From: an uncultured Pelagibacteraceae bacterium
Lineage (GTDB): Bacteria > Pseudomonadota > Alphaproteobacteria > Pelagibacterales > AG-422-B15
DNA: 64,000 nucleotides
NCBI GenBank assembly: GCA_902546615.1
Contig: CACCKE010000004.1
Location: 1-64,000, forward strand
Reading direction: 5' to 3'
A program made the translations under genes and the position numbers. The notes beneath the pieces were generated by a model. It searched no databases, had not been told where the DNA came from, and was given only the letters and a program-made list of their open reading frames with translations. Shown piece after piece: positions 8,673 to 18,073 of this stretch. How positions within the stretch are numbered: position 1 is the first letter of the stretch; the number at the start of each line of letters is the position of its first letter.

Positions 8673-8717
8673 ATCATAATCCTTAGGTCGGGGGTTCAAA
8701 TCCCTCTCCCGCTACCA
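8673..8717 (+). repeat. attR-like copy of 45-bp direct repeat (tRNA-Met 3' fragment, not a functional tRNA)
   Basis: Identical to 7456-7500; no tRNA 5' half upstream. Confidence 0.97.
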
Positions 8718-8738
8718 TAGAATTAATAAAAAATTTAC

Positions 8739-9893
8739 TTAGTTAGATGCGTCAAGGTATTCAATTATTTTTTTATCCCAAGCATAATTTTCAATAGCTC
8801 TTAGCCTCCCATTTGTACCCATGCTTTTTCTCAGCTTTTTATTTTCAAGTAAAAGCAATATTTTTTCTGTAATCATTTTTTGATTACCAGACTCACATAT
8901 TAATCCTGTCTTACTGTCTACAATTGCATCGCTTACTCCACCGCTATCACTTCCAATACATGCAACGCCATGAAACGAAGCATCAATGTATGCCATGCCA
9001 AAACCTTCAACTGATTCCCCCACAGTTTTAGGCGTCATAACAAATAAGTCAGATAGTTTTAGAATTAATGATTTTTCTGGCTCAGTTATCCACCCAAGAA
9101 ACTTAACATGTGCTTCTAAATTCATTTCTTTAGTTATTTTTTTAATATTTTTTAGATACGGACCTTTACCTGCTATCAAATATAATACATTTGGAAATTT
9201 TTCTTTAATCTCAGTTATTGCGTTTAAAATAAACACATGACCCTTTCTCTCTTCAACCCTAGCGAGAGTTGTTATAACGGGCGATTTTTTACAAATAATA
9301 TTGGCCACATTTATTTTATCTTCATCTGTTATAAAATCATCATAAACATCTATACCTGGATGAACAATTTTTATTAGGGATGTATCTATTTTAAGAGAGG
9401 CCTGCATGAGATCTTTCGTGTAAGAGGAATTTGCCAAAATCTTGTGGACACCTTTGTAAGAATTTATAATTCTATTTTTCTTAAATCTCAATAAATCAAG
9501 CATTATAGTCCAATACTGTTTTGGAATTTCAGTGCCATGGGCAAGTACCAAAATTTTTTTCTTATATTTTTTTATATATTCAACGCTTTTCCAAGAGTCT
9601 GCATAGATTGCTTTTACGTTATTGCTGTTGCATATTTTTTCTAAGTATTTTGCTTTTGCCAATCTTCTGAGAGGTTTCCATCCTGTAAATCTTTTAATTT
9701 TATATTTTTGTTTATGGTCAGTTTCATGAGTTTTTCCGTCAGCTAACACGAGAACTTCAATCCCATGGTTTACCATAGCTTCTGCCATTCCAGTCATTAA
9801 AGATTCAATGCCTCCGATTTTTGGTGCAAAGCATTGGGTTGTGATGATGATCACTTGAATTTCTTCATTCTTTCCACTTAATTGAACATCCAA
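8739..9893 (-). CDS. Glycosyltransferase family 4 (GT-B)
   Basis: QCFAPKIGGIESLMTGMAEAM, LARVEERKGHVFIL, EGFGMAYIDASFHGVACIGSDSGGVSDAI. Confidence 0.9.
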   Translation of the reverse strand: MDVQLSGKNEEIQVIIITTQCFAPKIGGIESLMTGMAEAMVNHGIEVLVLADGKTHETDHKQKYKIKRFTGWKPLRRLAKAKYLEKICNSNNVKAIYADSWKSVEYIKKYKKKILVLAHGTEIPKQYWTIMLDLLRFKKNRIINSYKGVHKILANSSYTKDLMQASLKIDTSLIKIVHPGIDVYDDFITDEDKINVANIICKKSPVITTLARVEERKGHVFILNAITEIKEKFPNVLYLIAGKGPYLKNIKKITKEMNLEAHVKFLGWITEPEKSLILKLSDLFVMTPKTVGESVEGFGMAYIDASFHGVACIGSDSGGVSDAIVDSKTGLICESGNQKMITEKILLLLENKKLRKSMGTNGRLRAIENYAWDKKIIEYLDASN

Positions 9894-10425
9894 TACTTGG
9901 TATCTGGTCCTTTGGACCTAACCCCGTTTCTGAAACTTGCATCATTGCTTCTAAAAGCTCTTTTCTAGCATTTGGAATTATTTCCATTTTAGACTCTTCA
10001 AGTCTGCCTCTGTATTGAAGTTCATTATTTCCATTAAAACCAAAAAAATCGGGAGTGCACACTGCATTATATTTCCGTCCGACATTTTGGGTCTCGTCAT
10101 AGACGTAAGGAAACACAAAATTATTTTTGTCAGAAAATAACTTCATGTTATCAAATGAGTCTTCTTCACCATATTTTGGATCTTTTACATCATTAGACAT
10201 AATTGCGATTACGCCTATACCTTTTTCTTTTAGTATGGTTGTATCTTCAACAATTCGATGTATTACTGATTTTACGTATGGACAGTGATTGCATATGAAC
10301 ATTACCAGCGTTCCATTTGGACCTTTAATATCTTGAAATGAATAGTATTTGTTATCGATTCCAATAAGATTAAATTCTGGAGCTTTCCATCCAAAATTAC
10401 AGATCGGTGTTTCTAATGCAACCAT
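9865..10425 (-). CDS. Thioredoxin-fold (AhpC/TSA-like) protein
   Basis: APEFNLIGIDNKYYSFQDIKGPNGTLVMFICNHCPYVKSV. Confidence 0.88.
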   Translation of the reverse strand: MVALETPICNFGWKAPEFNLIGIDNKYYSFQDIKGPNGTLVMFICNHCPYVKSVIHRIVEDTTILKEKGIGVIAIMSNDVKDPKYGEEDSFDNMKLFSDKNNFVFPYVYDETQNVGRKYNAVCTPDFFGFNGNNELQYRGRLEESKMEIIPNARKELLEAMMQVSETGLGPKDQIPSIGCSIKWKE

Positions 10426-10494
10426 AATTTTCTTTCTATTGTTTAAATACCTAATTATCTTTACTATATTTCTTACTTAACTAAATAACAAGAT

Positions 10495-11025
10495 ATGATC
10501 TATTCACTTGGAGATAAAAAAATAAATCGAGATAATGCAGACTTCTGGGTTGCCCCAAGTGCTTCTGTGATCGGGGATATTACACTGAAAAAAAATGCAA
10601 GCGTATGGTTTGGAGCTGTTCTAAGGGGCGACAATGACCCAATAATTGTTGGTGAAAATTCCAATATTCAAGATAATTCTGTTTGTCATACGGACGATGG
10701 AATGCCATTAACAATAGGGGACAATGTCACAGTGGGTCATAAAGTTATCTTACATAGCTGTTCAGTGGGCAATAATTCTCTCATAGGAATGGGCTCGACT
10801 GTTCTAAATAAGGCAAAAATAGGCAATAATTGTTTAGTTGGCGCCAATACTCTAATAACTGAGGGAAAAGAATTCCCTGACAATAGCCTTATAGTGGGAT
10901 CCCCTGGAACTGTTAAAAGAGAATTGACAGATATGGAAAAACAGATAATTGAACTTAGTGCTTTTCACTATGTTGAAAATATGAAAAAATTTAGAGATAA
11001 TTTAAAAGAAGAAAATATTAAATGA
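10495..11025 (+). CDS. Gamma-carbonic anhydrase family protein (left-handed beta-helix)
   Basis: ASVIGDITLKKNASVWFGAVLRGDNDPIIVGENSNIQDNSVCHTD, VTVGHKVILHSCSVGNNSLIGMGS. Confidence 0.92.
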   Translation: MIYSLGDKKINRDNADFWVAPSASVIGDITLKKNASVWFGAVLRGDNDPIIVGENSNIQDNSVCHTDDGMPLTIGDNVTVGHKVILHSCSVGNNSLIGMGSTVLNKAKIGNNCLVGANTLITEGKEFPDNSLIVGSPGTVKRELTDMEKQIIELSAFHYVENMKKFRDNLKEENIK

Positions 11026-12683
11026 ATACTTTTGACTACATAATTGCAGGAGCTGGTTCAGCTGGTTGCGTTTTAGCGAATAGACTCTCTAAAGATCCTG
11101 ATATCAAGGTTCTTTTAATTGAAGCAGGCGGGACTACATGGCATCCGTTTGTTAAAATGCCAGCAGGTGTGCTTGAGTTAATTTCTGGTGAAGGTGCTGG
11201 TAAATTTTATAATTATGGCTATTGGACGGAAGGTCAACCACATTTAAATAATAGAAAACTTTTCTTCCCTCGAGGTAAAGGTTTAGGTGGCTCAAGTAAC
11301 ATTAATGGAATGCTCTACGTGAGAGGTCACTCTCGTGATTATGATATATGGAGACAGCTTGGTAATGAAGGATGGTCTTATGAGGAAGTGTTGCCTTATT
11401 TTAAAAGAGCTGAAAAAAATGAAAATGGATCATCAGAATTTCATGGAAGTGATGGAGAGCTAAGTGTTCAAAATCCAGTTTTTACAAATAATCCTCTACA
11501 TCGATGTTTTTTAAATGCTGGCAAAGAGGCAGGCTACAAATACATTGAAGACATTAATCAATACGATAATGAGGGTTTTGGACCATGTCCTCAAACTATT
11601 TCAAAAGGCTACAGAGCAAGTACGAGTTTTTCATTTTTAAATCCTATTAAAGAAAGAAAAAATTTAACGATTGCAACTAATTCAACAACTAACAAACTAT
11701 TATTTGAGGGCACAAAATGTGTTGGGCTTGAGTATTTAAAAGGAAAAGAAGTTATAAAAGCATATGCAGAAAGAGAAGTAATTGTTTGTGGAGGCGCGAT
11801 TAATTCACCGCAAATATTACAACTGTCAGGAATAGGTAAAGGAGATTATATAAAAAAATGGGGATTGAAAGTTGTAGCCGATCTTCCGGGAGTTGGTGAA
11901 AACTTACAAGATCATTTGGATGTATTATCTCACTACGAGTGCACGCAGCCAGTAACGGAAGCAAAATATACAGCAGGTGGACTTGCAGTATTCAGAATGG
12001 CGGCAATCTTAGCCCAATGGATGATAACAAAAAAAGGTCCAGGGAATGACATTGGCTTATCAGGTGTATCATTTTTAAAAACAGATGATACGCTTGACCT
12101 TCCTGATATTCAAATGCACTTTATTGGATCGCTTTTAAAAGATCATGGAAAGACGAGACCGGACTCACATGCTTTTAGTAATCACGTATGTATGCTTAGA
12201 CCAGAAAGTAGAGGCTACATTGCACTCAAATCTCTAGATCCAACAGTTCCTCCTATTATTCAGCCTAATTATTTTGCTACTCAAAAAGATCGAGACACAC
12301 TCATCAAGGGAGTAAAAATGTCTCGAGAAATTATGAATCAGTCTGCTTTTGATGAATACCGAGGTAAAGAAATGACCCCCGGAGTTCATGTTCAAACAGA
12401 TGCTGAAATAGAAGAATTTATCAGAAACGCCGCTGAAACAATTTATCATCCAGTTGGTACCTGTAAAATGGGCAGTGATGAATTTGCAGTTGTAGACGAT
12501 AAATTAAGAGTTAGAGGAGTAGAAAATTTAAGAGTCATCGACGCGTCAGTAATGCCAACTCTAATTGGTGGAAATACGAACGCGCCAACAATTATGATAG
12601 CTGATAAAATTTCTGATCATATTCTTGGCAATGAATTCCTTCCCCCACAGCATGTAAGCTACAAAGATAAAAACGCTGCATAA
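11022..12683 (+). CDS. GMC family FAD oxidoreductase (choline/alcohol dehydrogenase-like)
   Basis: FDYIIAGAGSAGCVLANRLS, PRGKGLGGSSNINGMLYVRGH, GAINSPQILQLSGIG, HPVGTCKMG. Confidence 0.93.
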   Translation: MNTFDYIIAGAGSAGCVLANRLSKDPDIKVLLIEAGGTTWHPFVKMPAGVLELISGEGAGKFYNYGYWTEGQPHLNNRKLFFPRGKGLGGSSNINGMLYVRGHSRDYDIWRQLGNEGWSYEEVLPYFKRAEKNENGSSEFHGSDGELSVQNPVFTNNPLHRCFLNAGKEAGYKYIEDINQYDNEGFGPCPQTISKGYRASTSFSFLNPIKERKNLTIATNSTTNKLLFEGTKCVGLEYLKGKEVIKAYAEREVIVCGGAINSPQILQLSGIGKGDYIKKWGLKVVADLPGVGENLQDHLDVLSHYECTQPVTEAKYTAGGLAVFRMAAILAQWMITKKGPGNDIGLSGVSFLKTDDTLDLPDIQMHFIGSLLKDHGKTRPDSHAFSNHVCMLRPESRGYIALKSLDPTVPPIIQPNYFATQKDRDTLIKGVKMSREIMNQSAFDEYRGKEMTPGVHVQTDAEIEEFIRNAAETIYHPVGTCKMGSDEFAVVDDKLRVRGVENLRVIDASVMPTLIGGNTNAPTIMIADKISDHILGNEFLPPQHVSYKDKNAA

Positions 12684-12685
12684 TT

Positions 12686-14863
12686 TTGAATAAATTTTTA
12701 TTTTCAATTCTTGGAATAGCTCTTATTTTTGTTTCAACATTTATATTGGTTAATCAATATAATACTAGAAATTTTGCACAATCTAGTTTTTTAGAAATAG
12801 AAAAAAAATACTCTTACAAGATTGAACGAGATCAGTTTGGAGTACCACATGTATATGGAGATACTGATAAAGATGCAGCATTCGGATTTGCTTATGCACA
12901 AGCAGAGGATGATTTAAAACATGTCGAGATGATGATTAAAATGTCTCGTGGTGAGCTTTCAAGTTTAAATTTTAATTCGAAAACAATCGCAGCTATTTAT
13001 TCACTCATTACCGGTGATGGAGACATAATGGAAAACCTAGATGCAATTGAAGGAGTAGAATTAGATTTTTTATTTAAATTTTTTAATGTTCAGGACACTG
13101 TAAATAAAAAAATCTCAGAGATTCCAAAGGAAACAATTAATTATATAAAAGGTTATGCAGATGGACTTAATTATTATGCTGCAAAAAATCCGAACTTAGT
13201 TGATCAATCTTTATATCCAGCTACTGCATACGATTTGGTTGCTGGGATGACATTTCGGATGCCGTTATTTTATGGTATCGATCATTCAATTGCTGAACTC
13301 ATCAATTTAATGGACGATAAAGAAGAGAAAGTTGCAATGAACATTAATGCTCTATCCGATAATCCAATAGTCGCAAGCATAAATACTTACTTTAAACCTT
13401 CAGGTTCAAACGCATTTGCTGTTTCCAAAAGTAGATCACAAGACAATGAGACAATGCTTGTCATTAATTCACACCAGCCATTAACGGGTCCAGTTGCTTG
13501 GTATGAAATTCATATAAAAAGTGGAGAGGGCTTAAATATCATGGGCGGTACTTTTCCAGGGTCGCCATTTGTACATGTTGGCTTTAATGAATATCTCGGG
13601 TGGGGAGCAACAGTTAATCAGCCAGATTTATCCGATATTTATGAATTAAAACTTAACCCAGAGAATAATGATCAGTATGAACTAGATGGTGCATGGGTTA
13701 ATTTTACCGAAACGGATCAAGAATTTAAAGTTAAACTGTTTGGCCCTTTCAGTATTACATATCCTATACAAATGTATCATTCAGCTCATGGGCCTGTTCT
13801 AAAAGATGACAATAAAGCCTATGCCCTTCGGTTTGTAGGAATGAATGATGTCAACCACTCAACTGCATGGCTCAAAATGAATAAATCAAAAAATATTGAT
13901 GAATGGCTTGATGCCCTAAGAATGGAACAGCTAGCTAGTTTAAATTTAGTTTACGCCGATAAAGAAGATAATATTTTTTTTGTTCATAATGTTAAATCGC
14001 CAGTAAGAGACCCAAACTATAATTGGATGCAAGTGGTACCCGGAAATAAGAGTGATTTAATTTGGAACAATTTTCATCCTTTTGAAAGCGTGCCTCAGAT
14101 CTTAAACCCAAGCTCTGGATATATATTTAGTACTAATCAAAATCCTTTTTTTGTTACAGCTAAGGAAGATAACTTATCTTTATCTAACTTTAATCCAACT
14201 ATGGGTTTTCAAACACGAACAACGAATAGGGCATATAGAGCTTACGAACTTCTTGATCCTGATAAATCAATATCATTTGGTGAACTTGATAAATATAAAC
14301 ACGATAATAAGTTTTCTTACAATTCAAGACAATACAAGTTTATGAAAGAAATTCTCAATCATGAATTTTCAGAAAATAAATTAAAAAATGCTCAAGAATT
14401 TTTGAGAGATTGGGATCTTGGAACTGACTCTGATAATTTACATGCTGCTTTTGGAGTTTGTATCTTATCTCCTGAATGGTTGGCAGAAATAACAAGAAAG
14501 CCACGCCCAGATCCAATCGACATCTTCATTAATTGTGTTGATGAGTTTGAGAAAAACTTTGGGACATTAAGTGTAAAATGGAGTGATGTTAATTTCTTGG
14601 AGAGAGGATCAAATTTAGTGCACATTCAAGGAGGGCCCGATGTTTTAAGGGCAATTTACGCCCCGCGAAGCAATGATGGTATACTCAAAGCTGTTGCTGG
14701 GGACGGCCTTTATATCTATGTAAAATGGGATGAAAATAAAAAACAGGTATCAAAAAGCATTCACCAATTTGGAAGCGCTACAATGAACATGGGTTCTCCG
14801 CACTATGATGATCAAATTAATTTATTTGCAAGTGAAAAGCTTAAAGATACATTCTTTAATTGA
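12686..14863 (+). CDS. Penicillin acylase family protein (Ntn-hydrolase, exported or membrane anchored)
   Basis: N-terminal hydrophobic segment, RDQFGVPHVYGDTDKDAAFGFAYAQAEDDL, KPSGSNAFAVSKSRS (presumed Ser nucleophile at beta-chain start). Confidence 0.9.
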   Translation: MNKFLFSILGIALIFVSTFILVNQYNTRNFAQSSFLEIEKKYSYKIERDQFGVPHVYGDTDKDAAFGFAYAQAEDDLKHVEMMIKMSRGELSSLNFNSKTIAAIYSLITGDGDIMENLDAIEGVELDFLFKFFNVQDTVNKKISEIPKETINYIKGYADGLNYYAAKNPNLVDQSLYPATAYDLVAGMTFRMPLFYGIDHSIAELINLMDDKEEKVAMNINALSDNPIVASINTYFKPSGSNAFAVSKSRSQDNETMLVINSHQPLTGPVAWYEIHIKSGEGLNIMGGTFPGSPFVHVGFNEYLGWGATVNQPDLSDIYELKLNPENNDQYELDGAWVNFTETDQEFKVKLFGPFSITYPIQMYHSAHGPVLKDDNKAYALRFVGMNDVNHSTAWLKMNKSKNIDEWLDALRMEQLASLNLVYADKEDNIFFVHNVKSPVRDPNYNWMQVVPGNKSDLIWNNFHPFESVPQILNPSSGYIFSTNQNPFFVTAKEDNLSLSNFNPTMGFQTRTTNRAYRAYELLDPDKSISFGELDKYKHDNKFSYNSRQYKFMKEILNHEFSENKLKNAQEFLRDWDLGTDSDNLHAAFGVCILSPEWLAEITRKPRPDPIDIFINCVDEFEKNFGTLSVKWSDVNFLERGSNLVHIQGGPDVLRAIYAPRSNDGILKAVAGDGLYIYVKWDENKKQVSKSIHQFGSATMNMGSPHYDDQINLFASEKLKDTFFN

Positions 14864-14899
14864 GCTTGTAGAAAAAAAATAATTATATAAAATTTATTC

Positions 14900-16465
14900 A
14901 TGTTATTACACGAGTATTTAGAAAATGGAGCAGAAAAAAATCCTAATTTCCCTTTTTCTGAATTTGAAGGAAATTCGCTTTCTTATCAAGAAGCAAATTT
15001 ATTAAGCAATCAATTGGCCAACAAACTTGTTTATGAGGGTTTAGAAGTTGGAGATAGATTTGCATTTCTTGCAAAAAATTGTACTGAAATGGCAATTATG
15101 TATTACGCAGCATCAAAAGTTGGTGCTGTACCTGTTCCACTGAATTATCGTTTAGCGGACCAAGAGTGGGCATACATAATAAATGACTCTGAAGCCAAAC
15201 TCATAATAGTCAAAGGTAATGAATATTCGGATAGAATAAATCAGATTTCATCAGAGTTAAAAAATATAAAAAAATATATTTCTATATCGCTTGATAATAG
15301 CATCGAAAAATTTCAGGATTTTTATGATTGGCTTTCAGATAGTTCGAATGAAAAACCAACTTTAAAAATCTATGAAAATGATGACGTATATCAAATGTAC
15401 ACAAGTGGTACTACAGGCCATCCAAAAGGCGCAGTTCTTTTACAAAGAAATGTTTCTGCTAACATAAGACAGTATTTAAATAGTTTAACTTTACCAAGGC
15501 CTTCGAGAACTCTTTTGGTGGCACCAATGTATCATGCTGCAGCAATGATTAATATGTGTGGATGCATTGCAATAGGTGGAACAATAGTTATTCAAGAGGA
15601 TTTTATTCCGCAAGATGTAGTAGACTGTCTAGCAAATGAAAAAATTACGCATACAGTTTTAGTCCCTGCAATGATTCAAGCTTGCTTAGTATCAGTGCCA
15701 AATGTTGCGAGTAACGAATATAATGATTTAGATCAGATACATTATGGAGCCTCGCCAATCGCTCCAGAAACTCTCAAAAAGGCAATGGATGTTTTTAAGT
15801 GTAAATTTGGACAAGGTTTTGGAATGACAGAGACCGTCGCTGTTATTTGTCTAATGACTCCAGAAGAACATATTCGTGCGCTTAATGAAAAACCTGAACT
15901 ATTAAAATCATGCGGCAGACCTGCAATCGATACACAAGTTGAAATAAGAGATGAAAATGATAACCCTCTTCCCATTGGAGAAATAGGTCAGATCTGCGCT
16001 AAGGGACCTCAAATTATGAAAGGTTATTGGAATAAAAAAGAGGAAAGTGAGAAAGCGCTTAAAGGTGGGTGGATGCATACAGGTGATGCAGGTCGAATGG
16101 ACGAAGAAGGATTTGTATTTATACAAGATAGAATAAAAGACATGATTGTGTCTGGAGGTGAGAACATTTACTCAACCGAAGTTGAAGCAGCTTTATTTGC
16201 ACACCCTGATGTCGTTGATGCCGCGGTTATTGGTGTTCCAGACGAAAAATATGGTGAGGTAGTTAAAGCTTGTATTGTGAAAAAGGAAGGCTCAAATGTA
16301 ACTGAGGATGATTTGATAAGCTTCTGTAAAGACAGAATTGCAAGCTATAAAAAACCCCAATCAGTAGATTTTATCGATGAAGTTCCAAGAAATGCTAGTG
16401 GAAAAGTTTTGAAAAAAGTATTGAGAGAACCGTATTGGAAGGATCAAGAAAGACAAGTAAGCTAA
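14900..16465 (+). CDS. Acyl-CoA synthetase / AMP-dependent ligase
   Basis: YQMYTSGTTGHPKGAVL, GWMHTGDAGRMDEEGFVFIQDRIKDMIVSGGENIYSTEVE. Confidence 0.94.
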   Translation: MLLHEYLENGAEKNPNFPFSEFEGNSLSYQEANLLSNQLANKLVYEGLEVGDRFAFLAKNCTEMAIMYYAASKVGAVPVPLNYRLADQEWAYIINDSEAKLIIVKGNEYSDRINQISSELKNIKKYISISLDNSIEKFQDFYDWLSDSSNEKPTLKIYENDDVYQMYTSGTTGHPKGAVLLQRNVSANIRQYLNSLTLPRPSRTLLVAPMYHAAAMINMCGCIAIGGTIVIQEDFIPQDVVDCLANEKITHTVLVPAMIQACLVSVPNVASNEYNDLDQIHYGASPIAPETLKKAMDVFKCKFGQGFGMTETVAVICLMTPEEHIRALNEKPELLKSCGRPAIDTQVEIRDENDNPLPIGEIGQICAKGPQIMKGYWNKKEESEKALKGGWMHTGDAGRMDEEGFVFIQDRIKDMIVSGGENIYSTEVEAALFAHPDVVDAAVIGVPDEKYGEVVKACIVKKEGSNVTEDDLISFCKDRIASYKKPQSVDFIDEVPRNASGKVLKKVLREPYWKDQERQVS

Positions 16466-17910
16466 GCTGTCGCCGTACCTCCAACAGTAAGATTTTCGAT
16501 CAACATCGTAGGCTGCCCTACTCCAACAGGAACACTTTGCCCATCTTTACCGCACGTTCCAATTCCAGTATCCATTTTTGAGTCGTTACCAACCATTTTA
16601 ACTCTTTTTAAAACATCAGGACCGTTACCGATAAGCGTCGCACCTTTTACAGGGTTTGTAACTTTACCATTTTCTATTTTGTAAGCTTCAGTACAAGTGA
16701 ATACAAACTTACCACTTGTTATATCAACCTGGCCACCGCCAAAATCCACAGCGTATAGGCCATTCTTAACTGATTTTAGAATTTCTTCGGGATGGCGATT
16801 ACCCGATAACATATATGTATTTGTCATACGAGGCATGGGTAAGTGAGCATAACTTTCTCTTCTGCCATTTCCTGTAGGATTAACTCCCATTAGTTTTGAG
16901 TTTAATCTGTCCTGCATGTATCCAGTTAAAATTCCATTTTCAATTAATGTTGTACAGTTAGTTGGTGTACCCTCATCGTCAACGCTCAAAGAACCTCTAC
17001 GAGAATCAATTGTTCCATCATCAACAACTGTCACTGACTCGTCAGCAATTTTTTCTCCCATAAGGTTAGAGAATGCAGAAGTTTTTTTTCTATTAAAATC
17101 ACCCTCAAGCCCATGTCCTATTGCTTCATGTAGCAGTACACCCGGGTAACCCGGTCCAAGAACTACATCCATTTCACCTGCAGGTGTGTCAACAGAAGTA
17201 AGATTTATTTCAGCCTGATTGATTGCTTCATCTACCTGATTTTGCCAATGTGAGGAATTTAAGAAAGTTGAGTAATCTACTCTACCGCCTGAACCTCTGC
17301 TGCCATTTTCCTGACGTCCATCCTTTTCGAGAACGATTGACACATAAAGTCTTACAAGAGGGCGAAGATCCTCAATCATAATTCCACCAGGCCTGTAAAT
17401 TCTCACAGCCTGCCATTCACCGTTTAGTGATGCTGAAACTTGCTTAACATTTGGATTTTTTGATCTAGCGTATTCATCAATTTTTTTCAGAGTTTCTACT
17501 TTTTCTGAGAATTCAGTTTCATTAATTGGATTGATCTCATTGTAAAGTTTTCTGTTGGTTTTTGAAAAATTAGCGTTGAAATTTGCATTATGGTCTTTTG
17601 TGATAAAATTTACTGTTTCACTAGCTTTTTTTAGAGCGTTCTCATCAATATCTGATGAATGAGCGTAGCCTGAACTTTCGCCAGCTATAGCTCTTAACCC
17701 AAAACCCTTTGATGTATCAAATGAAGCACTCTTTAACCTTTGATCATCGAATACAAAGCTCTCACTTTCACAGAATTCCATGAAAAGCTCTCCGTCGTCT
17801 GCTTTGTGCAAAGCATCTGATACAATTTTACCAACTTTTGAGTTATCTAAATTGCTTCTGGTGAAAAAGAGGCTGTCATTGGACTGATTCTCTTTTTTTT
17901 TGTTAATCAT
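16462..17910 (-). CDS. tldD: Metalloprotease TldD
   Basis: GPGYPGVLLHEAIGHGLEGDFNRKKTSAFSNLMGEKIA (HExxH-like), TNTYMLSG. Confidence 0.95.
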   Translation of the reverse strand: MINKKKENQSNDSLFFTRSNLDNSKVGKIVSDALHKADDGELFMEFCESESFVFDDQRLKSASFDTSKGFGLRAIAGESSGYAHSSDIDENALKKASETVNFITKDHNANFNANFSKTNRKLYNEINPINETEFSEKVETLKKIDEYARSKNPNVKQVSASLNGEWQAVRIYRPGGIMIEDLRPLVRLYVSIVLEKDGRQENGSRGSGGRVDYSTFLNSSHWQNQVDEAINQAEINLTSVDTPAGEMDVVLGPGYPGVLLHEAIGHGLEGDFNRKKTSAFSNLMGEKIADESVTVVDDGTIDSRRGSLSVDDEGTPTNCTTLIENGILTGYMQDRLNSKLMGVNPTGNGRRESYAHLPMPRMTNTYMLSGNRHPEEILKSVKNGLYAVDFGGGQVDITSGKFVFTCTEAYKIENGKVTNPVKGATLIGNGPDVLKRVKMVGNDSKMDTGIGTCGKDGQSVPVGVGQPTMLIENLTVGGTATA

Positions 17911-17980
17911 CTCGAATTGTTCTGAATAAAAAATATCATTATAAAATATAATAAAAAAACCCTAAAAACTAGCAAAAATT

Positions 17981-17995
17981 GCGTCAAACTGTCGC
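17981..17995. promoter_or_regulatory. Candidate regulator site GCGTC-N5-GTCGC upstream of ctaC, RegA/PrrA-like pattern
   Basis: GCGTCAAACTGTCGC in a very AT-rich intergenic region, 78 bp before ctaC ATG; fits GCGNC-N5-GNCGC. Confidence 0.45.
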
Positions 17996-18073
17996 GAAAT
18001 AATGAGTAGTTTAATGCAAATTAAGCAGTATATATTAAGTAATAGCCCAAAACATTAAATCAATAATTTCTCT

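Larger units (their letters stand above)
7456..8717. mobile_element. Small tRNA-Met-integrated element or remnant bounded by 45-bp direct repeats
   Basis: tRNA 3'-end duplication, paired internal 20-bp repeats near both ends, one cargo CDS, possible integrase C-terminal fragment. Confidence 0.82.

Noticed and set aside
8673-8717. Second tRNA-Met gene
   Set aside because: Only the 3' half is present; upstream sequence has no acceptor 5' strand or D-arm. Interpreted as an att duplication.
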